NCBI GenBank assembly: GCA_900543885.1
Contig: UQTA01000020.1
Location: 1-44,399 of the forward strand
Length of the DNA stretch: 44,399 bases
Direction: 5' to 3'
Origin: an uncultured Clostridium sp.
Lineage (GTDB): Bacteria > Bacillota > Clostridia > Lachnospirales > Lachnospiraceae
The notes beneath the pieces were generated by a model. That model was not told where the DNA came from. It did no database searches and worked only from the letters and a program-made list of their open reading frames with translations. Below are positions 6,974-16,897 of this stretch, one piece after another. The translations under genes and the position numbers were made by a program. How positions within the stretch are numbered: position 1 is the first letter of the stretch; each line of letters starts with the position of its first letter.

Positions 6974-7897
6974 TTATAATTCCTGTTTTAATGTTCCAAG
7001 AACTTTGTAATAGTCTTTCAGTTCCTGCAAGGTAACACGTTTTTCGTTGAGAAGCTTCTTCACTTTCTTCATCTGCTGGTAATATTCCCGGTCACTTCCA
7101 GGAGTTTCTTCGTTTTTCACTGCTTCTCTTACCAGCTGCTCCAGTTCTTTTAACTGGCTTTCTCCCCGTTCTTTTAACAGACTGTCTAAAAACTTCTGTT
7201 CTTTTAATGTAAGGGATGCATCTTTCAAAAGATCCGGCCGTCTTTCCAGGGTGCGGCGGATAGACTGTTCTCTGCGCCAGCTTTCAATATTTTTATGATG
7301 ACCGGAAAGAAGAACTTCCGGCACAGCTCTTCCCTCATAAACTTCCGGTCTGGTGTACTGTGGATATTCCAGCAGATTGTCATAGAAAGACTCAACTTCT
7401 GCAGAATCACCATTTCCCAGTACTCCCGGCACCAGGCGGGAAATACAGTCGATCATCACCATAGAAGGAAGTTCCCCTCCTGTAAGGACAAAATCACCTG
7501 CCGACAGGTATTCTGCCTGGATCACCTCTAAGGCCCTTTCATCGATTCCTTCATAATGACCGCACAAAAATACAAGATCTTCTTCTTTTGCCAGCTCTTC
7601 GGCAATGGACTGGTTAAACACACGGCCCTGGGGAGTCATATAGATCACTCTTGGACGTTTTCCCAGCCTTTTGCAAAGTGCATCATAGGCATCACACACC
7701 GGTGCCGGCTGGATCACCATTCCGGCGCCGCCGCCATAAGGTGCATCATCTACATGTCTGTGTTTATCAGTTGTATAGTCCCGGATATCCACTGCTTCTA
7801 CAGAAATAGCGCCGCTTTCAATGGCACGGCCTGTGATGCTGGTCTTTAAGCCATTTTCCACCATATCCGGAAATAATGTTAATATATGGAAATTCAT
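6974..7897 (-). CDS. trmD: tRNA (guanine-N1)-methyltransferase, with C-terminal extension
   Basis: Methylates G37 of tRNAs reading C-starting codons, preventing frameshifts. SPOUT-family knot motifs are visible: YMTPQGRVF (86-94), GHYEGIDER (113-121) and YLSAGDFVLTGGELP (130-144). The ATG at 7897 has GAAGGAGA just upstream and overlaps the mutS stop codon as ATGA, so the two are translationally coupled; a longer frame exists but is not needed. At 307 residues it exceeds the typical 240-255. About 65 extra C-terminal residues (from about 240) are charged and look helical. rimM and rpsP, its usual partners, are not next to it. Confidence 0.95.
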   Translation of the reverse strand: MNFHILTLFPDMVENGLKTSITGRAIESGAISVEAVDIRDYTTDKHRHVDDAPYGGGAGMVIQPAPVCDAYDALCKRLGKRPRVIYMTPQGRVFNQSIAEELAKEEDLVFLCGHYEGIDERALEVIQAEYLSAGDFVLTGGELPSMVMIDCISRLVPGVLGNGDSAEVESFYDNLLEYPQYTRPEVYEGRAVPEVLLSGHHKNIESWRREQSIRRTLERRPDLLKDASLTLKEQKFLDSLLKERGESQLKELEQLVREAVKNEETPGSDREYYQQMKKVKKLLNEKRVTLQELKDYYKVLGTLKQEL

Positions 7898-10569
7898 AGA
7901 TTCTCCTTCCAACGGTTCTTAAGCCTGGTCTGAAGGCGGTATAAAGTGTTCATGGCATCAATAGGCGTCATGGTTGACAGCTCCAGTCCGTCCAGTTCTT
8001 TGATGATATCGTCATCTTTTACTGTATCAAAGAAGGACATCTGCTGCATATCTACCTCATCAGGCTTTGGAACAGCCTTATGCTGCACCACATTGGCACT
8101 GACAGCAGCAATCTCTTTCGCCTTTGCCGTAATATCATTTTCCGTCAGTTCACTGGCAATTTCTTTTGCTCTGGATATAACGGAATCCGGCACACCTGCC
8201 AGCTTTGCCACCTGGATGCCATAGCTTTTATCTGCACCGCCCCGGACGATCTTACGCAAAAATACAATATCATCTCCCTGTTCTTTTACAGCGATACAGT
8301 AGTTCTTTACTCCGGCGATGGTTCCCTCTAACTCTGTCAGTTCATGGTAATGGGTGGCAAATAAGGTTTTTGCCCCTAACAGCTTGGTATTGCTGATATG
8401 TTCTACAACAGCCCAGGCAATGGAAAGACCGTCAAAGGTACTGGTACCACGGCCGATCTCATCTAAAACCAGAAGACTGTTTCTGGTAGCATTGCGAAGG
8501 ATGTTTGCAACCTCCGTCATTTCCACCATAAAGGTACTCTGTCCGCTTGCCAGGTCATCAGACGCGCCCACTCTGGTAAAAATACGATCACAGATACCGA
8601 TATTTGCCTCCTGAGCCGGTACAAAGCTGCCAAGCTGTGCCATAAGCACAATCAAAGCGGTCTGTCTCATATAAGTTGATTTACCAGCCATATTAGGACC
8701 GGTGATAATGGAGAGACGGTTCTTTCCATTATCTAAGAATGTATCATTTGCCACAAACAGATCATCACGCATCATCTGCTCTACCACCGGATGACGGCCG
8801 TTTTTGATCTGGATCACACCCTTCTCATTAATAGAAGGCTTTACGTAGTTTCGTCTGGTGGCTACAGAAGATAAGGAACAGAATACGTCAATGCCCGCAA
8901 TGGCTTTTGCCGTCTTCTGGATACGCAGCACCTGAGCTGCAATGGAGTCACGGACCTGACAGAACAGATCATACTCTAAAGATACCAGCTTTTCCTCTGC
9001 TCCCATGATCACATTCTCTAACTGTTTCAGCTCGTCTGTGGTAAAACGTTCTGCATTAGTCAGTGTCTGCTTTCTTACAAAATAATCCGGCACCATATCC
9101 TTAAAGGAATTGGTCACCTCAAAATAGTAGCCGAAAACCTTATTGAACTTGATCTTCAGGTTCTTAATTCCTGTTTTTTCTTTTTCTCTGTTTTCCAGTT
9201 CTCCAAGCCAGGTTTTTCCTTCTGTTTTTGCATGACGCAGGCGGTCTGCCTCTTCATCATAGCCTTCACGGATCATACCGCCTTCACGAATGGTAACAGG
9301 CGGATCGTCTACAATGGCTTTCCCGATCAGCTCATAAATATCTTCTAACGGATCTAATTCTGCTTCTAATTCTTTTAAAAGCTCTGCCTGAAATTCTCCC
9401 AGCAGCTTTTTGATATAAGGAAGCATCTCCAGAGATGTTTTAAATGCCAGCAGATCTCTTGGATTGGCAGTTTTATAGCTGATGCGTCCGATCAGACGCT
9501 CTAAATCATACACAGGATTTAAGTATTCGCAGATCTCTTCCCTGGAAATATAATTCATGTTCAGCTCTTCCACTGCATCCTGACGGCGCAGGATCTCCTG
9601 CTTATGGATCAGAGGCTGCTCAATATAATTTCGCAAAAGTCTGGCTCCCATGGCGGTCTTTGTCTTATCCAGCACCCATAAAAGAGTTCCCCTCTTTTGT
9701 TTTTCACGCATGGTCTCTACCAGTTCCAGATTTCTTCTGGTGGAAGTATCAATGACCATAAACTGACCAGTGGAATAAGGGGTAATACCTGTAATATGCT
9801 CCAGAGTACTTTTCTGGGTCTCATACATGTATTCCATCACAGCGCCTGCCGCGATCACACCCGTTGGATAATCATCCAGTCCCAGCCCGCTTAACGAGCC
9901 TACCTTAAAATGCTCCTTCAACACTTTTTTACAGGAATCGTCAGAAAAGAAATGGCTGTCCAAAGCGGAGATCGCCACCTGGTAGCGGTTCTTCAACTCA
10001 TCCAGATCTACACCGGACACATAAAAAGCATTGTTGCAGATGATCTCAGAAGGTGAAAATTTGTTAATCTCATCAAACAGTTCCCTGTCTGTTTCCACCT
10101 CTGTTACCAAAAACTCACCGGTACTAATATCTGCTGTAGAAATACCATAGTGGCTGTCCAGATAAACAATGCCCATAAGGTAGTTGTTTTTTGTCTCGTC
10201 CAGAGCCTGTGCACTGGTAATAGTTCCCGGTGTTACCACCCGGATCACTTCCCGCTTTACCAACCCTTTGGCCAGTTTGGGATCTTCCATCTGTTCCGCT
10301 ATAGCAACTTTATAACCTTTTTGCACCAGGCGGTAAAGATAGGAATCAACTGCGTGGAAAGGTACTCCGCACATGGGGGCGCGTTCTTTTAAGCCACATT
10401 CCTTACCTGTCAGTGTGATCTCAAGCACTTTGGATGCTGTTAAAGCATCATCAAAGAACATTTCGTAAAAATCCCCCAGACGATAGAATAAAATACAGTC
10501 CGGGTACTCTTTTTTTGTCTCCATGTAATGCTGCATCATAGGAGACAGCTGTGAATAATCGATTTCCAA
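7894..10569 (-). CDS. mutS: DNA mismatch repair protein MutS
   Basis: Recognises mismatches and small loops and starts mismatch repair. The 891 residues have the mismatch-reading Phe in GDFYEMF (34-38). The ATPase carries Walker A GPNMAGKST at 624-632 and the Walker B/signature region VLDEIGRGTS at 701-710. A C-terminal dimerisation tail follows. The start is TTG with GAGAGGAA about 6 bases upstream; the first ATG would begin only ten codons later. It follows miaB by 42 bases and overlaps trmD. No mutL is in the window. Confidence 0.96.
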   Translation of the reverse strand: MEIDYSQLSPMMQHYMETKKEYPDCILFYRLGDFYEMFFDDALTASKVLEITLTGKECGLKERAPMCGVPFHAVDSYLYRLVQKGYKVAIAEQMEDPKLAKGLVKREVIRVVTPGTITSAQALDETKNNYLMGIVYLDSHYGISTADISTGEFLVTEVETDRELFDEINKFSPSEIICNNAFYVSGVDLDELKNRYQVAISALDSHFFSDDSCKKVLKEHFKVGSLSGLGLDDYPTGVIAAGAVMEYMYETQKSTLEHITGITPYSTGQFMVIDTSTRRNLELVETMREKQKRGTLLWVLDKTKTAMGARLLRNYIEQPLIHKQEILRRQDAVEELNMNYISREEICEYLNPVYDLERLIGRISYKTANPRDLLAFKTSLEMLPYIKKLLGEFQAELLKELEAELDPLEDIYELIGKAIVDDPPVTIREGGMIREGYDEEADRLRHAKTEGKTWLGELENREKEKTGIKNLKIKFNKVFGYYFEVTNSFKDMVPDYFVRKQTLTNAERFTTDELKQLENVIMGAEEKLVSLEYDLFCQVRDSIAAQVLRIQKTAKAIAGIDVFCSLSSVATRRNYVKPSINEKGVIQIKNGRHPVVEQMMRDDLFVANDTFLDNGKNRLSIITGPNMAGKSTYMRQTALIVLMAQLGSFVPAQEANIGICDRIFTRVGASDDLASGQSTFMVEMTEVANILRNATRNSLLVLDEIGRGTSTFDGLSIAWAVVEHISNTKLLGAKTLFATHYHELTELEGTIAGVKNYCIAVKEQGDDIVFLRKIVRGGADKSYGIQVAKLAGVPDSVISRAKEIASELTENDITAKAKEIAAVSANVVQHKAVPKPDEVDMQQMSFFDTVKDDDIIKELDGLELSTMTPIDAMNTLYRLQTRLKNRWKENL

Positions 10570-10611
10570 TGGTGTTCCTCTCTTCTATCAGTATCTGCTC
10601 ATCTGTCCTTT

Positions 10612-12096
10612 TTATCTGTCGGTTTGCCGTCCCATGTAATAAAAGCCTTTGCTTTCCTCTAAGTAAACATCTACCAGCTTGCCGATCAGGGATGCATCTC
10701 CCGGAAAATGTACAATGGTATTGTTTGACATTCTTCCTGTTACCAGTTCTGGTGAATGATCATTAACTTCCTCAACCAAAACCGTCTGCACGGTGTGTAC
10801 ATCTCTTCCACAGACTTCTGCTGAGATTTCCTGGACTTTCTTTAACAGACGGTCGAAACGGTTCTTTACCACATCTTCCGGCACCTGGTTTTCCATAGCT
10901 GCAGCCGGTGTACCGGTACGTTTGGAATAAATAAAGGTAAAGGCACTGTCAAAGCGTACTTTTCTTACTACATCTAAGGTCTCCTCAAAGTCTTCCTCTG
11001 TTTCTCCAGGAAAGCCAACAATAATATCCGTTGTCAGAGAAATATCCGGGATCGCTGTTTTGATCTTTTCAGCCAGTGCCAGATACTGCTCTTTGGTATA
11101 ACGGCGGTTCATAGCCTTTAAAATACGGCTGCTGCCGGACTGCAGAGGCAGGTGAAGATGACGGCAGATCTTCTTTGATTTTGCCATTACCTGGATCAGT
11201 TCATCGGAAAGATCCTTTGGATGAGAGGTCATAAAACGGATACGCTCTAAACCTTCGATCTTTTCTACTTCTTCCAGAAGCTGGGCAAAGTTTAAGGGTT
11301 CATCCAGTCCTTTTCCGTAGGAATTTACATTCTGTCCTAACAGCATAACTTCTACTACGCCGTCTTCTACCAGATTTTTGATCTCACCGATGATCTCACC
11401 CGGTCTGCGGCTTCTTTCACGTCCCCGCACATATGGCACAATGCAATAACTGCAGAAATTGTTGCAGCCAAACATAATATTAACACCGGATTTAAAGGAA
11501 TATTTGCGTTCTACCGGCAGATCTTCCACGATCTGGTCCGTGTCTTTCCATACATCCACTACCATTTTGTGCTTTGGTTTCTTATCTTCCCGGCCCTGGG
11601 CTTCCAGTTCTTCCAGACGCTCTTCCAGACATGTGCTTACTAATTCTGCCAGCTTGAAAATGTTGTGGGTTCCGAAAATAAGGTCTACAAAGCGGTATGT
11701 TTTCTTAATCTTTTCTACTACCTCTTTTTCCTGCATCATGCAGCCGCACAGTGCGATCATCATGTGAGGATGTTTTTTCTTTCTGGCACCTAACTGTCCC
11801 AGTCTTCCGTAAACACGCAGGTTTGCATTTTCACGAACTGTACAGGTATTATAAAGGACAAAGTCTGCATCCTCGGTTTCCACTGCCTGATAACCGATGG
11901 TTTCTAAGATTCCTAATAACTTCTCGGAATCTCTTGCGTTCATCTGGCAGCCAAAGGTATTGATACAGCAGGTAAGCGGTCTGCCCAGATTTTCTTCCAA
12001 AATGTGCAGCTGTTCTTTTGCGTAAGCCATAAAATACTGCTGGCGCTGAGGCTCCTGTTTTGGTATCTCCGGCATAAACGGGGTCTTATTTTCCAT
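10612..12096 (-). CDS. miaB: tRNA-2-methylthio-N6-dimethylallyladenosine synthase MiaB
   Basis: Radical-SAM methylthiotransferase that adds the 2-methylthio group to i6A37 of tRNA. The 494 residues show the N-terminal methylthiotransferase domain (TFGCQMN near 47-53, NTCTVRENA and GCMMQ). The radical-SAM cluster motif CNNFCSYC follows, then a C-terminal TRAM domain. The N-terminal extension of about 40 residues ahead of the first domain is common in clostridial members. AAAGGAG seven bases ahead of ATG supports the start. The order lepB-miaB-mutS is co-directional, though 91 bases separate it from lepB. Confidence 0.95.
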   Translation of the reverse strand: MENKTPFMPEIPKQEPQRQQYFMAYAKEQLHILEENLGRPLTCCINTFGCQMNARDSEKLLGILETIGYQAVETEDADFVLYNTCTVRENANLRVYGRLGQLGARKKKHPHMMIALCGCMMQEKEVVEKIKKTYRFVDLIFGTHNIFKLAELVSTCLEERLEELEAQGREDKKPKHKMVVDVWKDTDQIVEDLPVERKYSFKSGVNIMFGCNNFCSYCIVPYVRGRERSRRPGEIIGEIKNLVEDGVVEVMLLGQNVNSYGKGLDEPLNFAQLLEEVEKIEGLERIRFMTSHPKDLSDELIQVMAKSKKICRHLHLPLQSGSSRILKAMNRRYTKEQYLALAEKIKTAIPDISLTTDIIVGFPGETEEDFEETLDVVRKVRFDSAFTFIYSKRTGTPAAAMENQVPEDVVKNRFDRLLKKVQEISAEVCGRDVHTVQTVLVEEVNDHSPELVTGRMSNNTIVHFPGDASLIGKLVDVYLEESKGFYYMGRQTDR

Positions 12097-12187
12097 GTAA
12101 ATCTCCTTTTATCATCTCTTAATCCTAAAACACACAATCAGGCCGGGCCAAACAGCACCCAGCCAGTTGTATCTTTCTATCTGTAAT

Positions 12188-12769
12188 TTAATCCACTTTT
12201 CCTATCCTGTTAAACGGATAATAGCAGAACAGTACCTTTGCCACGATCTTATTCTTGGCAACGAATTTATTATCCCAGAAACGGGCATCTAAGGAATTAT
12301 TCCTGTTATCACCCATCATGAAATAACAGCCCTCCGGCACTTCATAAGGTCCATAAGAACCTTCCATTGGCTCCGGCAGATAAGGTTCATCAAGAGGTGT
12401 ATCAGAACCATTAATATATACCTTTCCCTCTTTTACCTCAACTGTCTCTCCAGGAAGTCCGATCACTCTCTTTACATAGTACACTTTTTCATTATCCGGA
12501 TACCGGAAGATCACAATATCCCCTCTTTCCGGGTCATCTTTTATATAAGATAATCTGGAACCGATCACACGGCTGTGGGACATAATGGTATTTTCCATAG
12601 AACCGGTTGGGATACGGCTGTTTGCAATAACAAAATTATTTAAAACAAAAGCTATCACTACCGCAGCTACAATAATCTGAAGCCAGCTTAAGATTTCTTT
12701 TCCAAGACTGGTCTCCTGTGGCTCTTCCTCTGTGTTTTTCCGGCTGCGGCCCTTCTTTTCTTCTGACAT
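12188..12769 (-). CDS. lepB: Signal peptidase I (second)
   Basis: Second type I signal peptidase of the window, 193 residues. A charged cytoplasmic N-terminus precedes one membrane segment at about 31-49. The catalytic Ser57 is in PTGSMENT and the catalytic Lys100 in YVKRVIGLPGE. The box GDNRNNSLDAR is present near 154-164. It shares the plan of the 4519-5061 copy but is clearly diverged in the insert between the catalytic residues, so the two may prefer different precursors. It lies 27 bases downstream of proA and is probably in the same transcript. Confidence 0.93.
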   Translation of the reverse strand: MSEEKKGRSRKNTEEEPQETSLGKEILSWLQIIVAAVVIAFVLNNFVIANSRIPTGSMENTIMSHSRVIGSRLSYIKDDPERGDIVIFRYPDNEKVYYVKRVIGLPGETVEVKEGKVYINGSDTPLDEPYLPEPMEGSYGPYEVPEGCYFMMGDNRNNSLDARFWDNKFVAKNKIVAKVLFCYYPFNRIGKVD

Positions 12770-12796
12770 ATTGCCTGTTTCCTTTCTATATATACA

Positions 12797-14038
12797 CTAG
12801 CGGATCTGGCCATCTCCATAAATGATATACTTGGTGGTGGTCAGTTCTTTTAAGCCCATAGGGCCTCTGGCATGGAGCTTCTGGGTACTGATGCCAATCT
12901 CTGCTCCAAAACCAAATTCTTCACCATCTGTAAAACGGGTAGATGCGTTTACATATACTGCCGCTGCATCTACTTCATCTAAAAACTTCTGGGCATTGAA
13001 ATAATCAGATGTGATAATGGCTTCCGAATGTCCTGTATTGTATGTGTTAATATGTTCAATGGCTTCTTCTACAGAATCCACGATCTTTAAGGATAAGATG
13101 TAATCCAAGTATTCTGTACCCCAGTCTTCTTCTTCTGCAGGCGTAAACTCAGGCACAACTGCTCTGGCTGCTTCGTCCGCTCTTACCTCTACCTCTTTTT
13201 CATCCAGACGCTTTTTAAGAAGCGGCAGGAACTGATCTGCGATCTTTCTGTGGACGATCAAAGATTCACAGGCATTGCATACACCGATCCTCTGGGTCTT
13301 TGCATTATAAATAATATCTAAAGCCATATTAAAATCTGCAGTCTCATCTACAAAAATATGGCAGTTTCCCGTACCTGTTTCAATCACGGGAACCGTACTG
13401 TTTTCAACCACAGAACGGATCAGACCTGCGCCGCCTCTTGGGATGAGTACATCCACATAACGGTTTAACCGCATCAGTTCTCTTGTTGTCTCTCTGCTGG
13501 TATCTTCGATCAGCTGAAGAGCATCTTCCGGGAGTCCGGCTCTCGTAAGACCGGTACGCAGCCATTTTGCTATGGCTTTATTGGACTCAATGGCATCACT
13601 GCCTCCTTTTAAGATCACTGCATTTCCTGATTTAAAGCAAAGGCCAAAAGCGTCTGCAGTTACATTGGGACGTGCCTCATAGATCATGGCAATAACACCT
13701 AAAGGCACCCGTTTCTGGCCGATCTTTAAGCCATTTGGGCGCAGCTTCATAGAGATCACTTCTCCTACAGGATCATCCAGAGCAGCTACTTTCAAAAGCC
13801 CGTCTGCCATAGACTGGATCCGGCCCGGATTTAAAGCCAGGCGGTCTAACATGCCTTTACTCATACCGGAGCTTTCTGCTTTTTCATAATCAGTCTGATT
13901 GGCCGCCAGGATTTCTTCCTCTCCTTCTAAAAGAGCTCTGGCTGCTTCTTCCAGTCCCATATTTTTCTCTCTTGAACCCAAGTTATTTAATACTCTGGAA
14001 ACTGCTTTTGCGCGGCTTCCGATCTCTTCCAGTGTCAT
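12797..14038 (-). CDS. proA: Gamma-glutamyl phosphate reductase
   Basis: Second step of proline synthesis, reducing glutamyl 5-phosphate to the semialdehyde. Aldehyde-dehydrogenase-like motifs are present: YEARPNVTADAF, LKGGSDA, and the catalytic cysteine in GVCNACESL. A longer frame begins at 14089, but AGAAGGAG lies 8 bases before the ATG at 14038. That start gives 413 residues, the family length. DUF896 and proB lie directly upstream, so the pathway's first two enzymes share an operon. Confidence 0.96.
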   Translation of the reverse strand: MTLEEIGSRAKAVSRVLNNLGSREKNMGLEEAARALLEGEEEILAANQTDYEKAESSGMSKGMLDRLALNPGRIQSMADGLLKVAALDDPVGEVISMKLRPNGLKIGQKRVPLGVIAMIYEARPNVTADAFGLCFKSGNAVILKGGSDAIESNKAIAKWLRTGLTRAGLPEDALQLIEDTSRETTRELMRLNRYVDVLIPRGGAGLIRSVVENSTVPVIETGTGNCHIFVDETADFNMALDIIYNAKTQRIGVCNACESLIVHRKIADQFLPLLKKRLDEKEVEVRADEAARAVVPEFTPAEEEDWGTEYLDYILSLKIVDSVEEAIEHINTYNTGHSEAIITSDYFNAQKFLDEVDAAAVYVNASTRFTDGEEFGFGAEIGISTQKLHARGPMGLKELTTTKYIIYGDGQIR

Positions 14039-14090
14039 AACCATCTCTCCTTCTGGCTGTCCATGTTCCTGCCGCTTCTTTAAGGACACA

Positions 14091-14312
14091 CTATACTTCC
14101 TTTATGCCGCCATATTTCTTTCCCAGATCTGTAATAGAACCGTCTTTCTCTTTAATAGAGATATTATTTAAGTTGCTTCTTAAATTAGAACGGATGGCAG
14201 CCAGATATTCTTTTCTCAAAGCTGCCTGTTCGCTTTTTTCCTCGTCTGTAAGGCCTACAGACTGAGATTTATGATAAAGTTCATTGATTCTGTCGATTTT
14301 GGATGAATCCAT
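14091..14312 (-). CDS. DUF896 (UPF0291, YnzC-like) small protein
   Basis: A 73-residue soluble protein with the family pattern KIDRINELYHKSQ at the N-terminus and LTDEEKSEQAALRKEYL in the middle. A less conserved C-terminal tail follows. Structures of relatives show a helical hairpin; the function is unknown. AAGGAG lies eight bases ahead of the ATG at 14312, which rules out the longer frame from 14336. It is wedged between proB and proA, with about 41 and 52 bases on either side, so it is co-transcribed with proline synthesis genes. Confidence 0.88.
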   Translation of the reverse strand: MDSSKIDRINELYHKSQSVGLTDEEKSEQAALRKEYLAAIRSNLRSNLNNISIKEKDGSITDLGKKYGGIKEV

Positions 14313-14353
14313 AATTGTTACTCCTTCATAATACAAATGCTTCTGGGCATTCT

Positions 14354-15217
14354 TTAATATTCATTATTCAGATAATGCATCAGATCAAAATCCAGATTGG
14401 GATGAGCTAAAAATAAGGTTCCCTTTTCTTTTCCGCTCATAATATCCATGATCACATCTACCTGATCGCCGTTTGCGATCACCATATCAGCACCACTGTC
14501 TGTAGCAATGCGGGCTGCCGCCAGTTTCGCTGACATTCCGCCAGTTCCTACGCTGCTTCCAGATGTTTCTTTTCCCATATTTAAGTATTTCTGACTGATC
14601 TCCGGTACCAGACTGATAAATCTGGCATCTGGATTGCTTCTTGGATCATCTGTATAAAGACCGTCAATATCAGAAAGCAGGATCAGAAGGTCTGCTCCTA
14701 TCAGAGCTGCTACGATTGCAGAAAGACGGTCATTATCTCCAAAGCTGTCCACATAGGGGATCTCAGAGGTAGATACAGTATCATTTTCATTTACAATAGG
14801 GATCGCACCTAAATGCAGAAGTTCATCAAAGGTATTCTGCGCATTATAGCGGGAACTGTCATTGACCATGGTATCTTTGGTTAAAAGAACCTGTGCAGCT
14901 GTCTGGTTATACTCACTGCAAAGTTTCTGATAAACCATCATCAGTCTCGCCTGCCCTACTGCTGCAAAAGCCTGTTTTTCAGCTAAACTGTCCGGCTTTT
15001 TATGGCGTCCAAATGCCTGTCTGCCTGCTGCGATGGCACCGGAAGAAACAAGAACTACATCCTTGCCTTCTCCTCTAAGGTCGCTGAGCACACGGATCAG
15101 CTTCTCGATCTTGGTCAGGTTCAGTTCTCCTGTCTCAGGGTGAGTCAGGGAAGAGGAACCGATCTTTATTACAATTCTTTTTTTATCTTTTAAACTGTTA
15201 CGCTTTGTCGCTTCCAT
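14354..15217 (-). CDS. proB: Glutamate 5-kinase without PUA domain
   Basis: Commits glutamate to proline by phosphorylating its gamma-carboxylate. The amino-acid-kinase fold is clear: VIKIGSSSLT at the start, VLVSSGAIAAG, NENDTVST, FGDNDRLSA and SDIDGLYTDDPR. GTGGMSAKL is near the end. At about 287 residues it lacks the C-terminal PUA domain found in the 367-residue E. coli enzyme. The start is uncertain: ATG 15217 fits the family best, but no strong ribosome binding site is seen, and ATG 15256 is also possible. It lies just after a flavoprotein gene. Confidence 0.94.
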   Translation of the reverse strand: MEATKRNSLKDKKRIVIKIGSSSLTHPETGELNLTKIEKLIRVLSDLRGEGKDVVLVSSGAIAAGRQAFGRHKKPDSLAEKQAFAAVGQARLMMVYQKLCSEYNQTAAQVLLTKDTMVNDSSRYNAQNTFDELLHLGAIPIVNENDTVSTSEIPYVDSFGDNDRLSAIVAALIGADLLILLSDIDGLYTDDPRSNPDARFISLVPEISQKYLNMGKETSGSSVGTGGMSAKLAAARIATDSGADMVIANGDQVDVIMDIMSGKEKGTLFLAHPNLDFDLMHYLNNEY

Positions 15218-15268
15218 AAATATCTTTTGTCCGCTCCCTTCTGCTTGCCTTATCATACACCAAATTCA

Positions 15269-16897
15269 TTACTCCGTCAATTTGTATCTTCGTATCAGTT
15301 CTTCCGCAACTTTTAAGCCGTCCATAGCTGCAGATGTAATTCCTCCTGCATATCCGGCGCCTTCGCCGCAGGGATATAAGCCTTTTATGGAGCTTTCTAA
15401 TGTTTCTCCTCTTGGTATGCGTACAGGAGAAGAAGTACGGCTTTCCACACCTGCCAAAATAGCATCCTGGCGGTCAAATCCTCTGATCTTTCTTCCAAAA
15501 CTTTCCATTCCTTCTACAAAAGCTTCTGAAAGTTCCTCTGGAAGAACTTCTCTTAAGTTTGCAAACTGGTACTCCCCGCAGAATGCAGGCCGTACTTCAC
15601 CAAACTTTTCTGAGATTTTTCCGTCTTTAAAATCTTCATACAGCTGAACCGGGATTTTTCCATTTCCCGCTTCATAAGCTTTTTCCTCAAGTTTTCTCTG
15701 GAAATAAATGCCTGACAACGGATTACTCTCTTCTCCGGCTTTCGCATCATGAGAAAAATCCTCAGGAGTTACTGTGACGATCAAAGCACTGTTGGCATTC
15801 TCTCCTGCTCGGTCGTGGTAACTCATTCCGTTTACTGCCAGGCGGCCTGACTCAGAAGAAGCATTGACTACATAGCCTCCAGGACACATGCAGAAAGAAT
15901 ATACACCTCTTCCACTGGAAGTCTGGGCTGTCAGTTTATAGCTTGCTGGTCCTAATTCTTTGCATTCTGCCATTCCGTACTGGCTTTCATTGATCATAGT
16001 CTGGGGGTGCTGGATACGCAGTCCTACCGCAAAAGGTTTCGCTTCCATGGCTACCTGTCTTGCGTAAAGTGTTTCAAAGGTATCTCTGGCACTGTGTCCA
16101 ATGGCTGCAACCACTGCCTGTACCGGGATCCGCTGTGTATTATTTACTGTAACCGCTGTCAATCTTCCCTCTGTTATCTCAAAATCTGTTGCCTGACTTA
16201 AAAAACGAACCTGGCCGCCCAGACTTTCAATCTCATTTCGGATGGATTTTACAATATGACTTAATACATCCGTTCCAATATGAGGCTTATTTGCATAGCA
16301 GATGGAAGGATCTGCTCCAAATTCTGTAAGGATGCGCAGCACTTCTCTGTTTCGGCCAAAGGTATCTTTTACAAGAGTGTTCAGTTTTCCATCGGAAAAA
16401 GTACCTGCTCCCCCTTCTCCAAACTGTACATTGGATGAAGGAAGAAGCTCTCCTGTTTTCCAGAACTTTGCTACCCGTTCTGTTCTTGCATCTACATCCT
16501 CTCCACGCTCTAAAAGAATAGGGCGATATCCTTTTCTTGCAAGAGCAAGGCCGCAGAACAGTCCTGCCGGTCCTGTTCCAATGATCACAGGAGGATATTT
16601 TAAAGGTTCATTTCCGCAATCAGGAAGAACATATGGCTTTTCTTCATGAACTGTGATATTCCTGTCTTTTTTCTTTTTTACAATACGTTCTTCTTCTTTT
16701 TTACCGCCGCTTTTCAGCATAATATCTACAATATAGCTGTAATGGATCTCCGGCTTCTTTCTTGCGTCTACTGACTGTTTTACCAGTTCTATCTCTTTTA
16801 TCATCTCCGGTTGGATGTGAAGTTCTTTTGCCGCCTTTAAAAGCAGGTCATTTCTGGTATGCCCCAGAGGCATTTTCAGCTGACTGATGCGTATCAT
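15269..16897 (-). CDS. FAD-dependent oxidoreductase (COG2509-like)
   Basis: A 542-residue flavoprotein. An N-terminal region of about 95 residues (MIRISQLKMPLGH onward, lysine-rich near 72-85) precedes the dinucleotide-binding fold IIGTGPAGLFCGLAL near 107-121. Then come GEGGAGTFSDGKLNT and a C-terminal GEGAGYAGGITSAA motif that closes the FAD site. Relatives are annotated only as uncharacterised FAD-dependent dehydrogenases; the substrate is unknown. Its ATG overlaps the stop of the upstream flavoprotein as ATGA, so the two are translated together and may be functionally linked. GGAGG stands 11 bases upstream. Confidence 0.9.
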   Translation of the reverse strand: MIRISQLKMPLGHTRNDLLLKAAKELHIQPEMIKEIELVKQSVDARKKPEIHYSYIVDIMLKSGGKKEEERIVKKKKDRNITVHEEKPYVLPDCGNEPLKYPPVIIGTGPAGLFCGLALARKGYRPILLERGEDVDARTERVAKFWKTGELLPSSNVQFGEGGAGTFSDGKLNTLVKDTFGRNREVLRILTEFGADPSICYANKPHIGTDVLSHIVKSIRNEIESLGGQVRFLSQATDFEITEGRLTAVTVNNTQRIPVQAVVAAIGHSARDTFETLYARQVAMEAKPFAVGLRIQHPQTMINESQYGMAECKELGPASYKLTAQTSSGRGVYSFCMCPGGYVVNASSESGRLAVNGMSYHDRAGENANSALIVTVTPEDFSHDAKAGEESNPLSGIYFQRKLEEKAYEAGNGKIPVQLYEDFKDGKISEKFGEVRPAFCGEYQFANLREVLPEELSEAFVEGMESFGRKIRGFDRQDAILAGVESRTSSPVRIPRGETLESSIKGLYPCGEGAGYAGGITSAAMDGLKVAEELIRRYKLTE

